A stretch of 64,000 nucleotides of DNA, taken from NCBI GenBank assembly GCA_964564625.1, contig CAZMBE010000004.1:62001-126000 (forward strand). Direction: 5' to 3'. Source of the DNA: UBA2185 sp964564625. GTDB lineage: Bacteria; Desulfobacterota; Syntrophia; Syntrophales; UBA2185. The position numbers were made by a program, and so were the translations under genes. Positions 32,711-41,380 of the stretch are shown piece by piece (position 1 is the first letter of the stretch; the number at the start of each line of letters is the position of its first letter). The notes beneath the pieces are model-generated. The model saw only the letters and a program-made list of their open reading frames with translations, was not told where the DNA came from and did not search any database.

Positions 32711-33820
32711 TTAATTCACATCTCTCTTCTTGTCAAAAAAATATTCATTTGTCGTAAGGCTTTTTGCTAAAAAATCAGAAAACGGATAGAGGGGACACTT
32801 CCCCTTACCCCCCGGTACGTCACATACATACTGTGGCAAGCACAGTCCTGATACATTTCTCCACAGTTTATCCATTATTTTTACCCCCGACTGCATATCA
32901 GTGCGGAAATGATCTGCACCTTTTACCGGATCACATTGGAATAAATAATAAGGCCTTACAGATATCCTTTGCAAACCATAATAAAGATCACGCATCGTCT
33001 CAAAATTATCATTGACACCTCGAAGCAACACAGACTGGTTTGAAACGGGAATTCCCGCCTCAAGCAGCATTTCACAGGCCCTTGCCGCCTCCGGGGTAAT
33101 CTCATGGGGATGATTGAATTGGGTATTGAACCAGAGCGGGCGGTGTTTATGCAATATGAAACACAGTTGCCTGGTAATTCTCATGGGCATTGTTACAGGG
33201 ACACGGCTTCCTACACGCAGTACCTCTACATGGGAAATAGCACGCAAAGATCCAAGAAACCAGTCAAGGGTAGCTTCATCTACGGTTAAAGGATCACCTC
33301 CGGAAACAATAACTTCCCGAATGTCCGGCGTCTTGGACACGTAATCGATCATTCGCATGAGATATGCTGCGTTATCCCCTGCTATTTTTTTCTTCCACAT
33401 ACGTTTGCGATTACAATGCCGACAGTATGTTGCACATGTGTTCGTAATGATCACGACACAACGATCAGGATACCGGTGTATCAGCCCCGGAACGGGCATG
33501 TCCCGAACCTCCTCCAAAGGGTCATCTACCCCGCCGCGTGAAAATTCTATTTCCCTACGATCAAGGAAACACTGAAGTGCAATGGGATCATTTTCATCTG
33601 CCATATTCACCAAGGAAAAATAAAACGGGGTAATACAAAGGGGATAATACCTCACCACTTTTGTATATTCTTTTAGAACAGCCGGATTCATGCGGAGAAC
33701 TCTGGCAAATTGAGGAACGGTCCGTATACGATTCTTATACTGCCATTGCCAGTCGTACCAGTCTTTCGACGACACACAAGCCCACAATTTGGCAGAAACA
33801 TTGCTGTGTATTGATTTCAT
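32711..33820 (-). CDS. epmB: Lysine 2,3-aminomutase family radical SAM enzyme, probable EpmB
   Basis: The product of about 369 residues has the radical SAM cluster motif CATYCRHCNRKRMW (C-x3-C-x2-C), EVIVSGGDPLTVDE and the PLP-binding region near the C-terminus, all of the KamA family. Such enzymes convert L-lysine to beta-lysine. The N-terminus (DWYDWQWQYKNRI) is closer to KamA than to E. coli EpmB, but the adjoining efp and epmA argue that the product feeds EF-P modification. The ATG at 33820 or a GTG six bases earlier may be the start; neither has a strong binding site. Confidence 0.85.
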   Translation of the reverse strand: MKSIHSNVSAKLWACVSSKDWYDWQWQYKNRIRTVPQFARVLRMNPAVLKEYTKVVRYYPLCITPFYFSLVNMADENDPIALQCFLDRREIEFSRGGVDDPLEEVRDMPVPGLIHRYPDRCVVIITNTCATYCRHCNRKRMWKKKIAGDNAAYLMRMIDYVSKTPDIREVIVSGGDPLTVDEATLDWFLGSLRAISHVEVLRVGSRVPVTMPMRITRQLCFILHKHRPLWFNTQFNHPHEITPEAARACEMLLEAGIPVSNQSVLLRGVNDNFETMRDLYYGLQRISVRPYYLFQCDPVKGADHFRTDMQSGVKIMDKLWRNVSGLCLPQYVCDVPGGKGKCPLYPFSDFLAKSLTTNEYFFDKKRDVN

Positions 33821-33857
33821 CTGCACTTATAATTTCAAGGTTTTTCTATTTTGAAAT

Positions 33858-33886
33858 TTTATAACACCAAATAGTAATTATTACAA
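33858..33886 (-). promoter_or_regulatory. Sigma-70 promoter of the epmB-efp-epmA operon
   Basis: On the minus strand TTGTAA (33886-33881) and TATAAA (33863-33858) are separated by 17 bases, about 30-40 bases before the epmB start. Confidence 0.55.
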
Positions 33887-34018
33887 ATAAGAACCCTCAA
33901 ACCTGATACTTATATTCAACCAGGTCATACATAAGAAATGGTGCTTGTTTATTTATTAGACATTGCATAAAAAATCGGAATGAGTAATAATAAATAATAT
34001 ACGCTGTGAGGAAATGAA

Positions 34019-34564
34019 ATGGGATATTCTGAGATGATGCATGATATAATGGAGCAGGTGAGAAGGGAGGAATTCAGAAGAAAAAGGGAAAACATTGTAA
34101 ATCACCCCATTATTGACGATATCACGGGACTTTACAACGACAGATATCTTCATCTCAGGCTCGATGAAGAAATGGCCAGGGCGAAACATTACAATAAACA
34201 ATTGTCTTTCATTATGCTGGAACTCGGACGTGTAAAAAAATCAGATACTATAACTGAAAATCCTGATGAGGAAGAGATTCTGAAGATGACATCAGACATC
34301 ATAAGCTCTTGTATCAGGTATGATATTGACCTCGCCTTCCGTTATCGAGAAAACAAATTTGCCATAATACTACCAGAAGTAAACGTACATCATGCCGATA
34401 ATATAGCCCAAAGCATTGAAAAACAAATCCGGAAAGCAAGAATGGAGAACATCACCATGCATGCGGGTATTGTTCAGTGTGATTATCACGATCACGCAGA
34501 AGAATTAATTAGATCGGCCAGTGACGCCCTTCTTAAGGAAAAAAAGAATCAAAAAAACAAATAG
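34019..34564 (+). CDS. Degenerate GGDEF-like protein
   Basis: The 181-residue product has a short N-terminal helix followed by a GGDEF-fold domain (about 33-170): DDITGLYNDRYLHLRLDEEMARAK matches the domain start, and LAFRYRENKFAIILPEV occupies the active-site strand, where the GGDEF signature is replaced by RENKF. It should therefore lack diguanylate cyclase activity and may act as a binding or regulatory domain. There is no receiver or sensor domain. GAGG lies seven bases before the ATG. It is divergent from epmB. Confidence 0.75.
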   Translation: MGYSEMMHDIMEQVRREEFRRKRENIVNHPIIDDITGLYNDRYLHLRLDEEMARAKHYNKQLSFIMLELGRVKKSDTITENPDEEEILKMTSDIISSCIRYDIDLAFRYRENKFAIILPEVNVHHADNIAQSIEKQIRKARMENITMHAGIVQCDYHDHAEELIRSASDALLKEKKNQKNK

Positions 34565-34748
34565 CGCAGCATTCTTGCATCCCCAACCTAAGCCGGGAGA
34601 GAAGCCTGTTCAACAATGACTCTCATCGGCTACGTGGGAACAAGCTTTGAGGGCGGATGGTAGCGTTACCAAGACATAATTTGAGGAATCTCCTCACAAA
34701 GAGATTTCACTATAAACTTATACCATTGTATAAAAGGAGATTATACCT

Positions 34749-35897
34749 ATGAAATCAATATCGAAAGATGAGCTCAAAGCTCTGATGAGCACACAAAACC
34801 CACCTTGTATTTCATTATTTATGCCCACCTTCCGTACTGGTGCTGAAATTCAGCAAAATCAAATCAGACTCAGAAATCTTCTTCGTCAAGCTGAAGAAGA
34901 ATTACTTGCCAATGGACTCCGTGCGAGCGAGGTAAAAAAGCTGCTTGAACCTGCTCAGGGACTCTTGGGTAATGCAATTTTCTGGCGGCAACAGAGTGAC
35001 GGTCTTGCCGTATTTCTATCTGCCGATGTAGTGAGCTACTACTGTTTACCGATTAATTTTGATGAATTCATTATCGTAGCTGACCATTTTCATGTAAAGC
35101 CTCTGTTGCCTGCGTTAAGTGGAGAAGGACGTTTCTACATTTTAACCCTCAGTCAAAAGGGAAGCCATCTTTATGAAGGTACAAAACAGAGCATCAGAGA
35201 AATTGAACTTGAAGCTATACCCAAAAGTCTTGCTGAGGCACTTCAGTATGATGATTTGGAAAAACAAATCCGTTTTCACAGGGGGGCGGCAAGGGGTGGA
35301 GAACGTGGATCAATGCTTTCAGGTGGTGGAGCTGAGTTGGATGATGCAAAAGAAAACATATTAAAATATTTCAGGCAGATCGATAGAGGATTACATGACC
35401 TGCTGAAAGATGAACGGATACCTCTCGTACTGGCGGGGGTGGATTACCTCTTCCCCATCTACAGAGAAGCAAACACGTACCCTCACCTCATGGAACAAGG
35501 CGTTACAGGAAACCCCAAGGGAATAAGTACGGAACAATTGCATAAACAGGCCCTGGAAATTGTAAGGCCTTATTTTCAAAAATCTGAAAATGATGCAATC
35601 GCCCAATACAGGCAATCTTCAGGTACAGGATTGACATCCAGTGATATAAAAGAAATTGTCCGGGCCGCATATCATGGACGGGTAGCGTCGCTTTTTATAA
35701 CCACTGGTCATCAACAATGGGGATTTTTTAACGCGGAAAGTAATGAAGTAGAGTTGCACGATAAAATGAAACCCGGCAGCGAGGGACTTTTGGATTTTTC
35801 TGTGATACAGACTTTCTTGAATGGTGGTATTGTATTTTCGCTTCCTTCAGAAAAAATGCCGGATGATGCGCCAGTAGTAGCTGTATTTCGTTACTAA
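34749..35897 (+). CDS. Bacterial eRF1-like (baeRF) family protein
   Basis: A 382-residue soluble protein whose N-terminal half (CISLFMPTFRTGAEIQQNQIRLRNLL ... QSDGLAVFLSADVVSYYCLPI ... FHVKPLLPALSGEGRFYILTLSQ) matches the baeRF group, bacterial relatives of archaeal and eukaryotic release factor 1; the C-terminal half resembles the L7Ae-like third domain (HGRVASLFITTGHQQWGFFN). Members have been proposed to act in ribosome rescue or stress, but no biochemical role is settled. AAGGAG precedes the ATG. It appears to be a single-gene unit. Confidence 0.72.
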   Translation: MKSISKDELKALMSTQNPPCISLFMPTFRTGAEIQQNQIRLRNLLRQAEEELLANGLRASEVKKLLEPAQGLLGNAIFWRQQSDGLAVFLSADVVSYYCLPINFDEFIIVADHFHVKPLLPALSGEGRFYILTLSQKGSHLYEGTKQSIREIELEAIPKSLAEALQYDDLEKQIRFHRGAARGGERGSMLSGGGAELDDAKENILKYFRQIDRGLHDLLKDERIPLVLAGVDYLFPIYREANTYPHLMEQGVTGNPKGISTEQLHKQALEIVRPYFQKSENDAIAQYRQSSGTGLTSSDIKEIVRAAYHGRVASLFITTGHQQWGFFNAESNEVELHDKMKPGSEGLLDFSVIQTFLNGGIVFSLPSEKMPDDAPVVAVFRY

Positions 35898-36032
35898 AAC
35901 GGGTCCACAACATCTCTAGAACAATGCCTCATACCTTGAGCGCGCCAGTCAGATATGAATAACGTTGACCTGATACGCCTTCCCTTAACCAAAGAGGAAT
36001 AGCGGCGGCTGTTTTCTTAGTGAATTCTCCGT

Positions 36033-37016
36033 ATGGATTTGCAGAGACGAAAATTAAATGTTGCATGGCTTTCGGTACTGTCAAACACCACTCTTATGGT
36101 TATGAAGCTTGCTGTCGGCCTGGTTATTGGCTCAGTGTCCATAATCTCTGAGGCAATCCATTCCGGCGTAGACCTTCTGGCTTCTCTTATCGCCACGTTT
36201 TCTGTCAGCAAATCAAGTATACCTGCCGATACAAAACACCCCTTCGGTCACGGGAAGGTAGAAAATATTTCTGGCGCCATCGAAGCACTGCTGATTTTTC
36301 TCGCCGCTCTGTGGATTATCTACGAAGCGATTAAGAAGCTTCTTAATCCTGAGCCAATTGAATATGTAGGTTGGGGTGTTGGCGTGATGTTAATATCCAC
36401 TGTGGTGAATATATTCGTATCCAAATTGCTCTTCAAGGTGGCAAAAGAAACTGATTCCATAGCGTTGGAAGCTGATGCCTGGCACTTGCGAACCGATGTG
36501 TATACCTCTCTCGGTGTCATGGTAAGCCTTGCACTGATTTGGATAGGCCATCTAATTATACCTGATTACGATATTCACTGGCTTGACCCGGCAGCTGCGA
36601 TCGTTGTTGCGTTAATGATAGTAGGCGCCGCCTATAGATTGACACTTCAATCAGCCAGGGACTTGTTGGATGTGAAGCTTCCCGCGGAAGAAGAGGCATG
36701 GATACGTAACCTGATTATGACACACCAGCCTGTCATACATGGTTTTCATCAATTGCGCACACGCAAGGCAGGAAATTCCCGCTTTGTCGAGTTCCATATC
36801 AAGGTTGAGCCTTGCATGTCAGTCGAGGAATCTCATAAGATCACCGATCAGTTATCCAGAAGTATTGAACATCAATTTCCCTCTACAAGCGTCACGGTTC
36901 ATACCGAACCATGCGACGGTAATTGCTTCGGCAACTGTCTCACCGGATGCCTCTTGACCGAAAAAGAGAGGAAGACAGTAATGCATAAAAGCAATGCCGT
37001 CAACTCTTGTAAATAA
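36033..37016 (+). CDS. Cation diffusion facilitator transporter with Cys-rich tail
   Basis: The 327-residue product has six membrane segments between residues 10 and 210 and the paired metal-site motifs HSGVDLL and HLRTD (H-x3-D) of the CDF family, plus a C-terminal cytoplasmic domain (about 210-295) that usually senses metal and dimerises. It exports divalent cations (Zn, Fe, Mn or Co) in exchange for protons. A tail of about 30 residues has the Cys-rich stretch CDGNCFGNCLTGC, likely a metal-binding extension. Its 3' end overlaps the convergent gene by 17 bases. Confidence 0.88.
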   Translation: MDLQRRKLNVAWLSVLSNTTLMVMKLAVGLVIGSVSIISEAIHSGVDLLASLIATFSVSKSSIPADTKHPFGHGKVENISGAIEALLIFLAALWIIYEAIKKLLNPEPIEYVGWGVGVMLISTVVNIFVSKLLFKVAKETDSIALEADAWHLRTDVYTSLGVMVSLALIWIGHLIIPDYDIHWLDPAAAIVVALMIVGAAYRLTLQSARDLLDVKLPAEEEAWIRNLIMTHQPVIHGFHQLRTRKAGNSRFVEFHIKVEPCMSVEESHKITDQLSRSIEHQFPSTSVTVHTEPCDGNCFGNCLTGCLLTEKERKTVMHKSNAVNSCK

Positions 37017-37950
37017 ATCTTTCGAACAATTTATGAAAGGGAGTCCAGTGTGAATCATCATTACTGGAATCTTCGATGAATTCCTGAAAGGCATTCACCT
37101 TTGCATCGAGATCGTCAATATGATGGACGATCAACGCCTCCAGGGTTTTTGGACGTTTCGGTGAACCAAATTCATACGTGCCATGATGGCTCAGTATCAA
37201 ATGCCGGAGCTCCATGGCCAGTTGCACCGGAAAATCTTGTGTCGCGGCAATTTTCGTATCCAGCATCTCTATGCCGATTACAATATGTCCGACCAGCCTG
37301 CCCTGATCGCTATAGTCGAAGATACTGTTATAAGAATATTCATAAATCTTCCCTACGTCATGAAGAATCCCGCCCGTTATCAGGAGGTCTCTGTTAATGC
37401 CCTGGTAGTGTTGTGTTACCTGATCTAGAAGGCGAACGACCGAGAGGGTGTGTTCGAGGAGACCGCCAATGTATACATGATGAAAACCTTTTGCTGCAGG
37501 GGCCTTTTTAAAAAGAGTTGTTATCTCCTCGTCATGGAAAAACCCGTACAATAATGACTTCAGACATGGGGTTTGTATGTTCTCGATATAGGCCATGAGG
37601 TCTGCGTACATCATATTGATGTTTCCTTTTGCCACTGGCAAATATTCGGCAAGATCGACGTCTGAATCTTCAATCTTCCGAAGGCCTGTGATGGTAATTT
37701 GAATGGTGTTTTTAAAACTGACTACCCCTCCCTTGGCCTGAATTACATCTCCTTTTTTAAACACCTTGTTCCACTCGATCGCGTTTTCCCATATTTTTCC
37801 ATCAGCCTCTCCAGTTTTATCCTTAAGGCGAATATTCAGATATGGAGTTCCCTTTTGAGAGAAAGCCATATTTTTCTCAGTTACAAGAAATGATTCATTC
37901 ACTCTCTCGCCCGGCTTAACATCCTTGATATAAACAACTTTCGCTTTCAT
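37000..37950 (-). CDS. HD-domain 3'-5' exoribonuclease, YhaM-like
   Basis: The 316-residue product has an N-terminal OB-fold nucleic-acid binding domain (about 10-95; YLNIRLKDKTGEADGKIWEN) and an HD phosphohydrolase domain (about 150-290; HHVYIGGLLEHTLSVVRL, GGILHDVGKIYEY, LRHLILSHHGTYEFGSP). This order is that of YhaM/CbF1 3'-5' exonucleases acting on RNA or single-stranded DNA. The ATG at 37950 overlaps the fdhD stop (ATGA). It is the last gene of the selB-fdhD unit. Confidence 0.85.
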   Translation of the reverse strand: MKAKVVYIKDVKPGERVNESFLVTEKNMAFSQKGTPYLNIRLKDKTGEADGKIWENAIEWNKVFKKGDVIQAKGGVVSFKNTIQITITGLRKIEDSDVDLAEYLPVAKGNINMMYADLMAYIENIQTPCLKSLLYGFFHDEEITTLFKKAPAAKGFHHVYIGGLLEHTLSVVRLLDQVTQHYQGINRDLLITGGILHDVGKIYEYSYNSIFDYSDQGRLVGHIVIGIEMLDTKIAATQDFPVQLAMELRHLILSHHGTYEFGSPKRPKTLEALIVHHIDDLDAKVNAFQEFIEDSSNDDSHWTPFHKLFERFIYKS

Positions 37951-38738
37951 ATGCCCACCCGCCATTCATGACTATACACATTCATTTTCCCGTCTCTTAC
38001 AGATCCGATAAGGGTTATTCCCGCCTCCATGGATGTATGAATGGCAGTGGACGTCGGAACCGAAAGTGATATGATCACCGGTATCCCAAGATTCCAAACC
38101 TTGTGAATTATTTCTAAAGAAACCCTCCCCGTTCTTACGATTATCTTATCCGAGCAATCAATTTCATGGAGGAAGGCATAGCCGCCCAGCATATCAATAG
38201 TGTTGTGCCTCCCGATATCTTCGCGTACAATAATTATATTTTCACCTTGAGCCAACGCGGAGGAATGGGTACCGCCCGTAATCTTATGAAAGCACGAAGA
38301 ATCAATAAGTTTGCCCACAAGGGTGAATACAATTTGAGGAGAAACATGGATACGGTTCTCCAATAAACTCATCGGCGTACACGCAAAATCTTTTCGTACC
38401 CAGCTAAGGGCGCCGCTTGAGGCTATGGTCTTACCTGCATTCCTTCCATTTAAAGGCACTTGTGTCCCGCCTTTTGTATAGACATAGACACTACTTTGCT
38501 CATGTGAGACTTCCAGTCGCTGCAGATCTGTCGCTTCCCGAATGATTCCCTCCGACCTGAGAAAGCCTACTGAGAGATCTTCTCTATGATTGCCGTTGCA
38601 GGCAATAGTAATGATCTTTTGCCCATTGAGAAATATCTCGAGGGGTACCTCTTTAATTACATCTGCAGATGTTTTCACGAAACAACCATTTTTGTATTGA
38701 TGAATATCAAATCTTTCGATATCCGCCTTTATCGCCAT
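37947..38738 (-). CDS. fdhD: FdhD-family sulfur carrier protein, CxxC motif missing
   Basis: FdhD passes sulfur from IscS to the molybdenum cofactor of formate dehydrogenase. The 263-residue product shows the family features FLRSEGIIREATDL, FHKITGGTHSSALAQ, VREDIGRHNTIDMLGG and SLEIIHKVWNLGIPVIIS. In the segment where most members carry a CGxCG motif it reads TIASSGALSW with no cysteine. It lies between selB (four bases away) and an HD nuclease, a context that suggests selenium- or molybdenum-dependent formate metabolism. Function without the cysteines is uncertain. Confidence 0.82.
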   Translation of the reverse strand: MAIKADIERFDIHQYKNGCFVKTSADVIKEVPLEIFLNGQKIITIACNGNHREDLSVGFLRSEGIIREATDLQRLEVSHEQSSVYVYTKGGTQVPLNGRNAGKTIASSGALSWVRKDFACTPMSLLENRIHVSPQIVFTLVGKLIDSSCFHKITGGTHSSALAQGENIIIVREDIGRHNTIDMLGGYAFLHEIDCSDKIIVRTGRVSLEIIHKVWNLGIPVIISLSVPTSTAIHTSMEAGITLIGSVRDGKMNVYSHEWRVGI

Positions 38739-38742
38739 TTCT

Positions 38743-40653
38743 CTACTTCTCTCTCAAAATACGGTGATCACCTGCTCTAATCGTGAGTTTTGTTATATCA
38801 AAGTATTCCATCAACGGTATAATGAATTTTCTGGATAGGCCGGTCAACTCCTTAAAGCTTGCCGGTGTGGCTTTTGCATCTTTTATAAGGAGGTTTTTAT
38901 AATTTTCTCTGAGTTTGACCAAGATTTGTTTATGAAAATAAAGATCTTCATTTATTTTAACGAGAGTTCCTTCCTTGAGCATTACATTGAGAACGCTCTC
39001 TGCCAGGTTTTTCTGGTGAACAAATTTTTCCATAACCTCCTTGATGGTGGGAGGGGTAAGCCCTGCTTCAAGATAGATTCCTTCCATTGTAGTGTGGAGC
39101 TCATCCAGATCGCCCTTTAAATCTACACGATGCCCGGCGATACGAAGGTTTTCCCTCTCAATGACCATCTCTCCTTTGCTTTCCAAATCTTTCACTGCCA
39201 TATTGAAAAGCCTTGGATTTACAAACCGACCTGTAATGCTGCGCAACTCCTCTTTTAAAATCCCCTCTTTCAGGGGATGCCGTTCGTGGTATGCCCTCAA
39301 CTCCTGCATAATCTTCATTTTGAAATTCTGAAACACAGGAAAAAATATAAATCTGGATTCATCAATCTCTAAAATAACGACCTTGCGTTCAGAAGCCATA
39401 GATTTGAGAATTTTCTTCAGGCTGTTTTGATGAATCCCTGTCCTTATGACAAGTTCGAGTAGATCAATACCTTCAATTCCCGATCGCTCAATAATAAGAG
39501 CAACTCTCTCTACATCAGTACCACTATATAGCTGATCAAATTCAAAAAGTGCCTTTTCAGAATTTCTTTTATGTTTTTTGGAAAGGGGATCTATTATTAT
39601 ACCTCCTCCAACTGTAGTAACAGGTGAATAACTTCTGATGACAAATCTGTCTCTGGCCATAGCAACAATCGGAGATTTTGGAATAACCTGTGCGTAGCCC
39701 CTGCCTCCCGGTTCCACTTCTTCCTGATCGAGGAGTATTATCCGGCCAATGACTTCATTAGTCCCCACATGAAGCCTTACCAGGCTTCTGTTCTTCAATT
39801 TTCTGTCGTTGTGTGATAAATACTCAATACATACGTCCAGCCGACTCGATGGCTTAAGCATATGCGGGCGAGACAAAACATCACCCCTTGCAATTGTGGC
39901 TTTTTCGACTCCCTGTAGATTTATGGCTGTTCTCTGTCCAGCCTCAGCAACAGTTGCACTCTGATTATGGACTTGAATGCCCCGGACCTTTGCGGTAACT
40001 CCCTGGGGCAATATCTCAACTTCGTCACCAATTTTTATGTCCCCGGAGATCAGAGTTCCTGTGATAACCGTCCCAAAACCTTTCATGGTAAATACCCTGT
40101 CCACAGGCAACCGAAAAAGACCTGCATCCGTTTCTTCTTTTATGTCTGATGCAACTTTGCCGAGACAATCCAACAATTCCTTCAGGCCTGAACCTGTCAA
40201 TGAAGAAACGGGGACAACAGGAGCTTTTTCCAGGAAAGTCCCTTTCAGGAATTCATGAATATCTTCATTGACCAAATAGAGCCATTCCTCCTCCACCATG
40301 TCAATTTTGGTGAGAGCAACAACACCCCTTTTAATACCTAACAATGAGCAAATATTGAGATGTTCCCGTGTCTGCGGCATGACACCTTCATCCGCAGCGA
40401 TAACCAGGATGACCATATCGATCCCTGCCGCCCCGGACACCATATTTTTTATGAATCTCTCATGGCCGGGGACGTCCACTATGCCGAAGGTCTGGCCACT
40501 CGGCAGTGCCAGAGAAGCAAAACCCAGCTCAATGCTGATCCCTCGTTCTTTTTCTTCTTTAAGCCTATCCGTATCGATACCGGTAAGGGCCTTAATAAGG
40601 GCAGTTTTTCCGTGATCAACATGTCCGGCTGTACCAATGATTATGTGTTTCAT
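38743..40653 (-). CDS. selB: Selenocysteine-specific elongation factor SelB
   Basis: SelB delivers Sec-tRNA(Sec) to UGA codons followed by a SECIS hairpin. The 636-residue product has the GTPase domain with G1 GHVDHGKT, IVDVPGHERFIKNM and TKIDMVEE, then domains II and III, and C-terminal winged-helix repeats that bind the SECIS RNA (about 430-636). Length is normal. Neither selC nor selA is visible in the window. It heads the unit selB-fdhD-HD nuclease. Confidence 0.95.
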   Translation of the reverse strand: MKHIIIGTAGHVDHGKTALIKALTGIDTDRLKEEKERGISIELGFASLALPSGQTFGIVDVPGHERFIKNMVSGAAGIDMVILVIAADEGVMPQTREHLNICSLLGIKRGVVALTKIDMVEEEWLYLVNEDIHEFLKGTFLEKAPVVPVSSLTGSGLKELLDCLGKVASDIKEETDAGLFRLPVDRVFTMKGFGTVITGTLISGDIKIGDEVEILPQGVTAKVRGIQVHNQSATVAEAGQRTAINLQGVEKATIARGDVLSRPHMLKPSSRLDVCIEYLSHNDRKLKNRSLVRLHVGTNEVIGRIILLDQEEVEPGGRGYAQVIPKSPIVAMARDRFVIRSYSPVTTVGGGIIIDPLSKKHKRNSEKALFEFDQLYSGTDVERVALIIERSGIEGIDLLELVIRTGIHQNSLKKILKSMASERKVVILEIDESRFIFFPVFQNFKMKIMQELRAYHERHPLKEGILKEELRSITGRFVNPRLFNMAVKDLESKGEMVIERENLRIAGHRVDLKGDLDELHTTMEGIYLEAGLTPPTIKEVMEKFVHQKNLAESVLNVMLKEGTLVKINEDLYFHKQILVKLRENYKNLLIKDAKATPASFKELTGLSRKFIIPLMEYFDITKLTIRAGDHRILREK

Positions 40654-40719
40654 GTGATCTAAATAACAAACTAACCATCATTTCACAATAACAAAAATCC
40701 TGCGTTCAATTGAAGCTCT

Positions 40720-40801
40720 CCTTGGTAAACTGCGGAAAACCTTCACTCCACAATGCAATATACTATTCCCATTCACTCGCTTACCCCGCAGTAAACTAAG
40801 G
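40720..40801. repeat. Imperfect inverted repeat between selB and yqgF
   Basis: CCTTGGTAAACTGCGG at 40720-40735 faces CCGCAGTAAACTAAGG at 40786-40801 (13 of 16 positions complementary). It lies between divergent genes and could form a hairpin or bind a dimeric regulator; no T run follows either arm. Confidence 0.4.
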
Positions 40802-40874
40802 GGAATGAAGTCTCTACCGGATTTACACGCAATTAAATGCTTTCACTGAATGAACATTGTATGTAAATCTTCCC

Positions 40875-40904
40875 TTGAAATAATACGCTGAAATTTGGTA
40901 GCAT
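40875..40904 (+). promoter_or_regulatory. Possible promoter of yqgF
   Basis: TTGAAA (40875-40880) and TAGCAT (40899-40904) are spaced by 18 bases, about 20 bases before the start codon. Confidence 0.35.
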
Positions 40905-40926
40905 ACCGGACTTTACAAGGACTGTT

Positions 40927-41352
40927 ATGTCTATAAGGATACTGGGTCTTGATTACGGCAGCAAAAGGATTGGGGTCGCCATGTCTGACGAGTTGGGTAT
41001 TACTGCTCAGGGGCTGACTACCATCATCAGGAAAAATCAAAAGCAGGCAATCGAAGAGATCGCCAAGTGGATCAAAACATACAGTGTCGAAAAAATTGTC
41101 ATCGGCTATCCGATAAAACTTGACGGCACCGAGGGCATCCAGTGTGAAAAAATCAGAAAGTTTGTAAAACTTCTGGAGGCGAAATTTTGCATACCTGTGA
41201 TTACATGGGATGAAACCCTTACCACGAAAGAGGCAGAAGGTATCCTGATACAGGCAAATATGCGTAGGGATAAAAGGAAACAAGTGGTTGATAAGCTTGC
41301 GGCCGCCCTGATTCTTCAGGGATACCTGGACTCCCGGAAACGTATGGTATAG
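40927..41352 (+). CDS. ruvX: RNase H-like protein YqgF/RuvX
   Basis: YqgF/RuvX is a nuclease-fold protein acting in 16S rRNA 5'-end maturation and named as a putative Holliday junction resolvase. The 141-residue product contains the family motifs ILGLDYGSKRIGVAMSDE, IVIGYPIKLDGTEG and WDETLTTKEAE with the acidic residues of the RNase H fold. AGGA lies six bases before the ATG. mltG follows directly, a frequent pairing. Confidence 0.9.
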   Translation: MSIRILGLDYGSKRIGVAMSDELGITAQGLTTIIRKNQKQAIEEIAKWIKTYSVEKIVIGYPIKLDGTEGIQCEKIRKFVKLLEAKFCIPVITWDETLTTKEAEGILIQANMRRDKRKQVVDKLAAALILQGYLDSRKRMV

Positions 41353-41380
41353 TCCTTGTAGTGTTTAGGAAAACTATTTC

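Noticed and set aside
34565..34748. Spacer between the GGDEF-like and baeRF genes as an RNA element
   Set aside because: Several short palindromes occur but no consistent fold or known riboswitch pattern was seen.
40843..41283. Minus-strand frame of 146 codons opposite yqgF
   Set aside because: It is antisense to yqgF, which has conserved motifs and a ribosome site.
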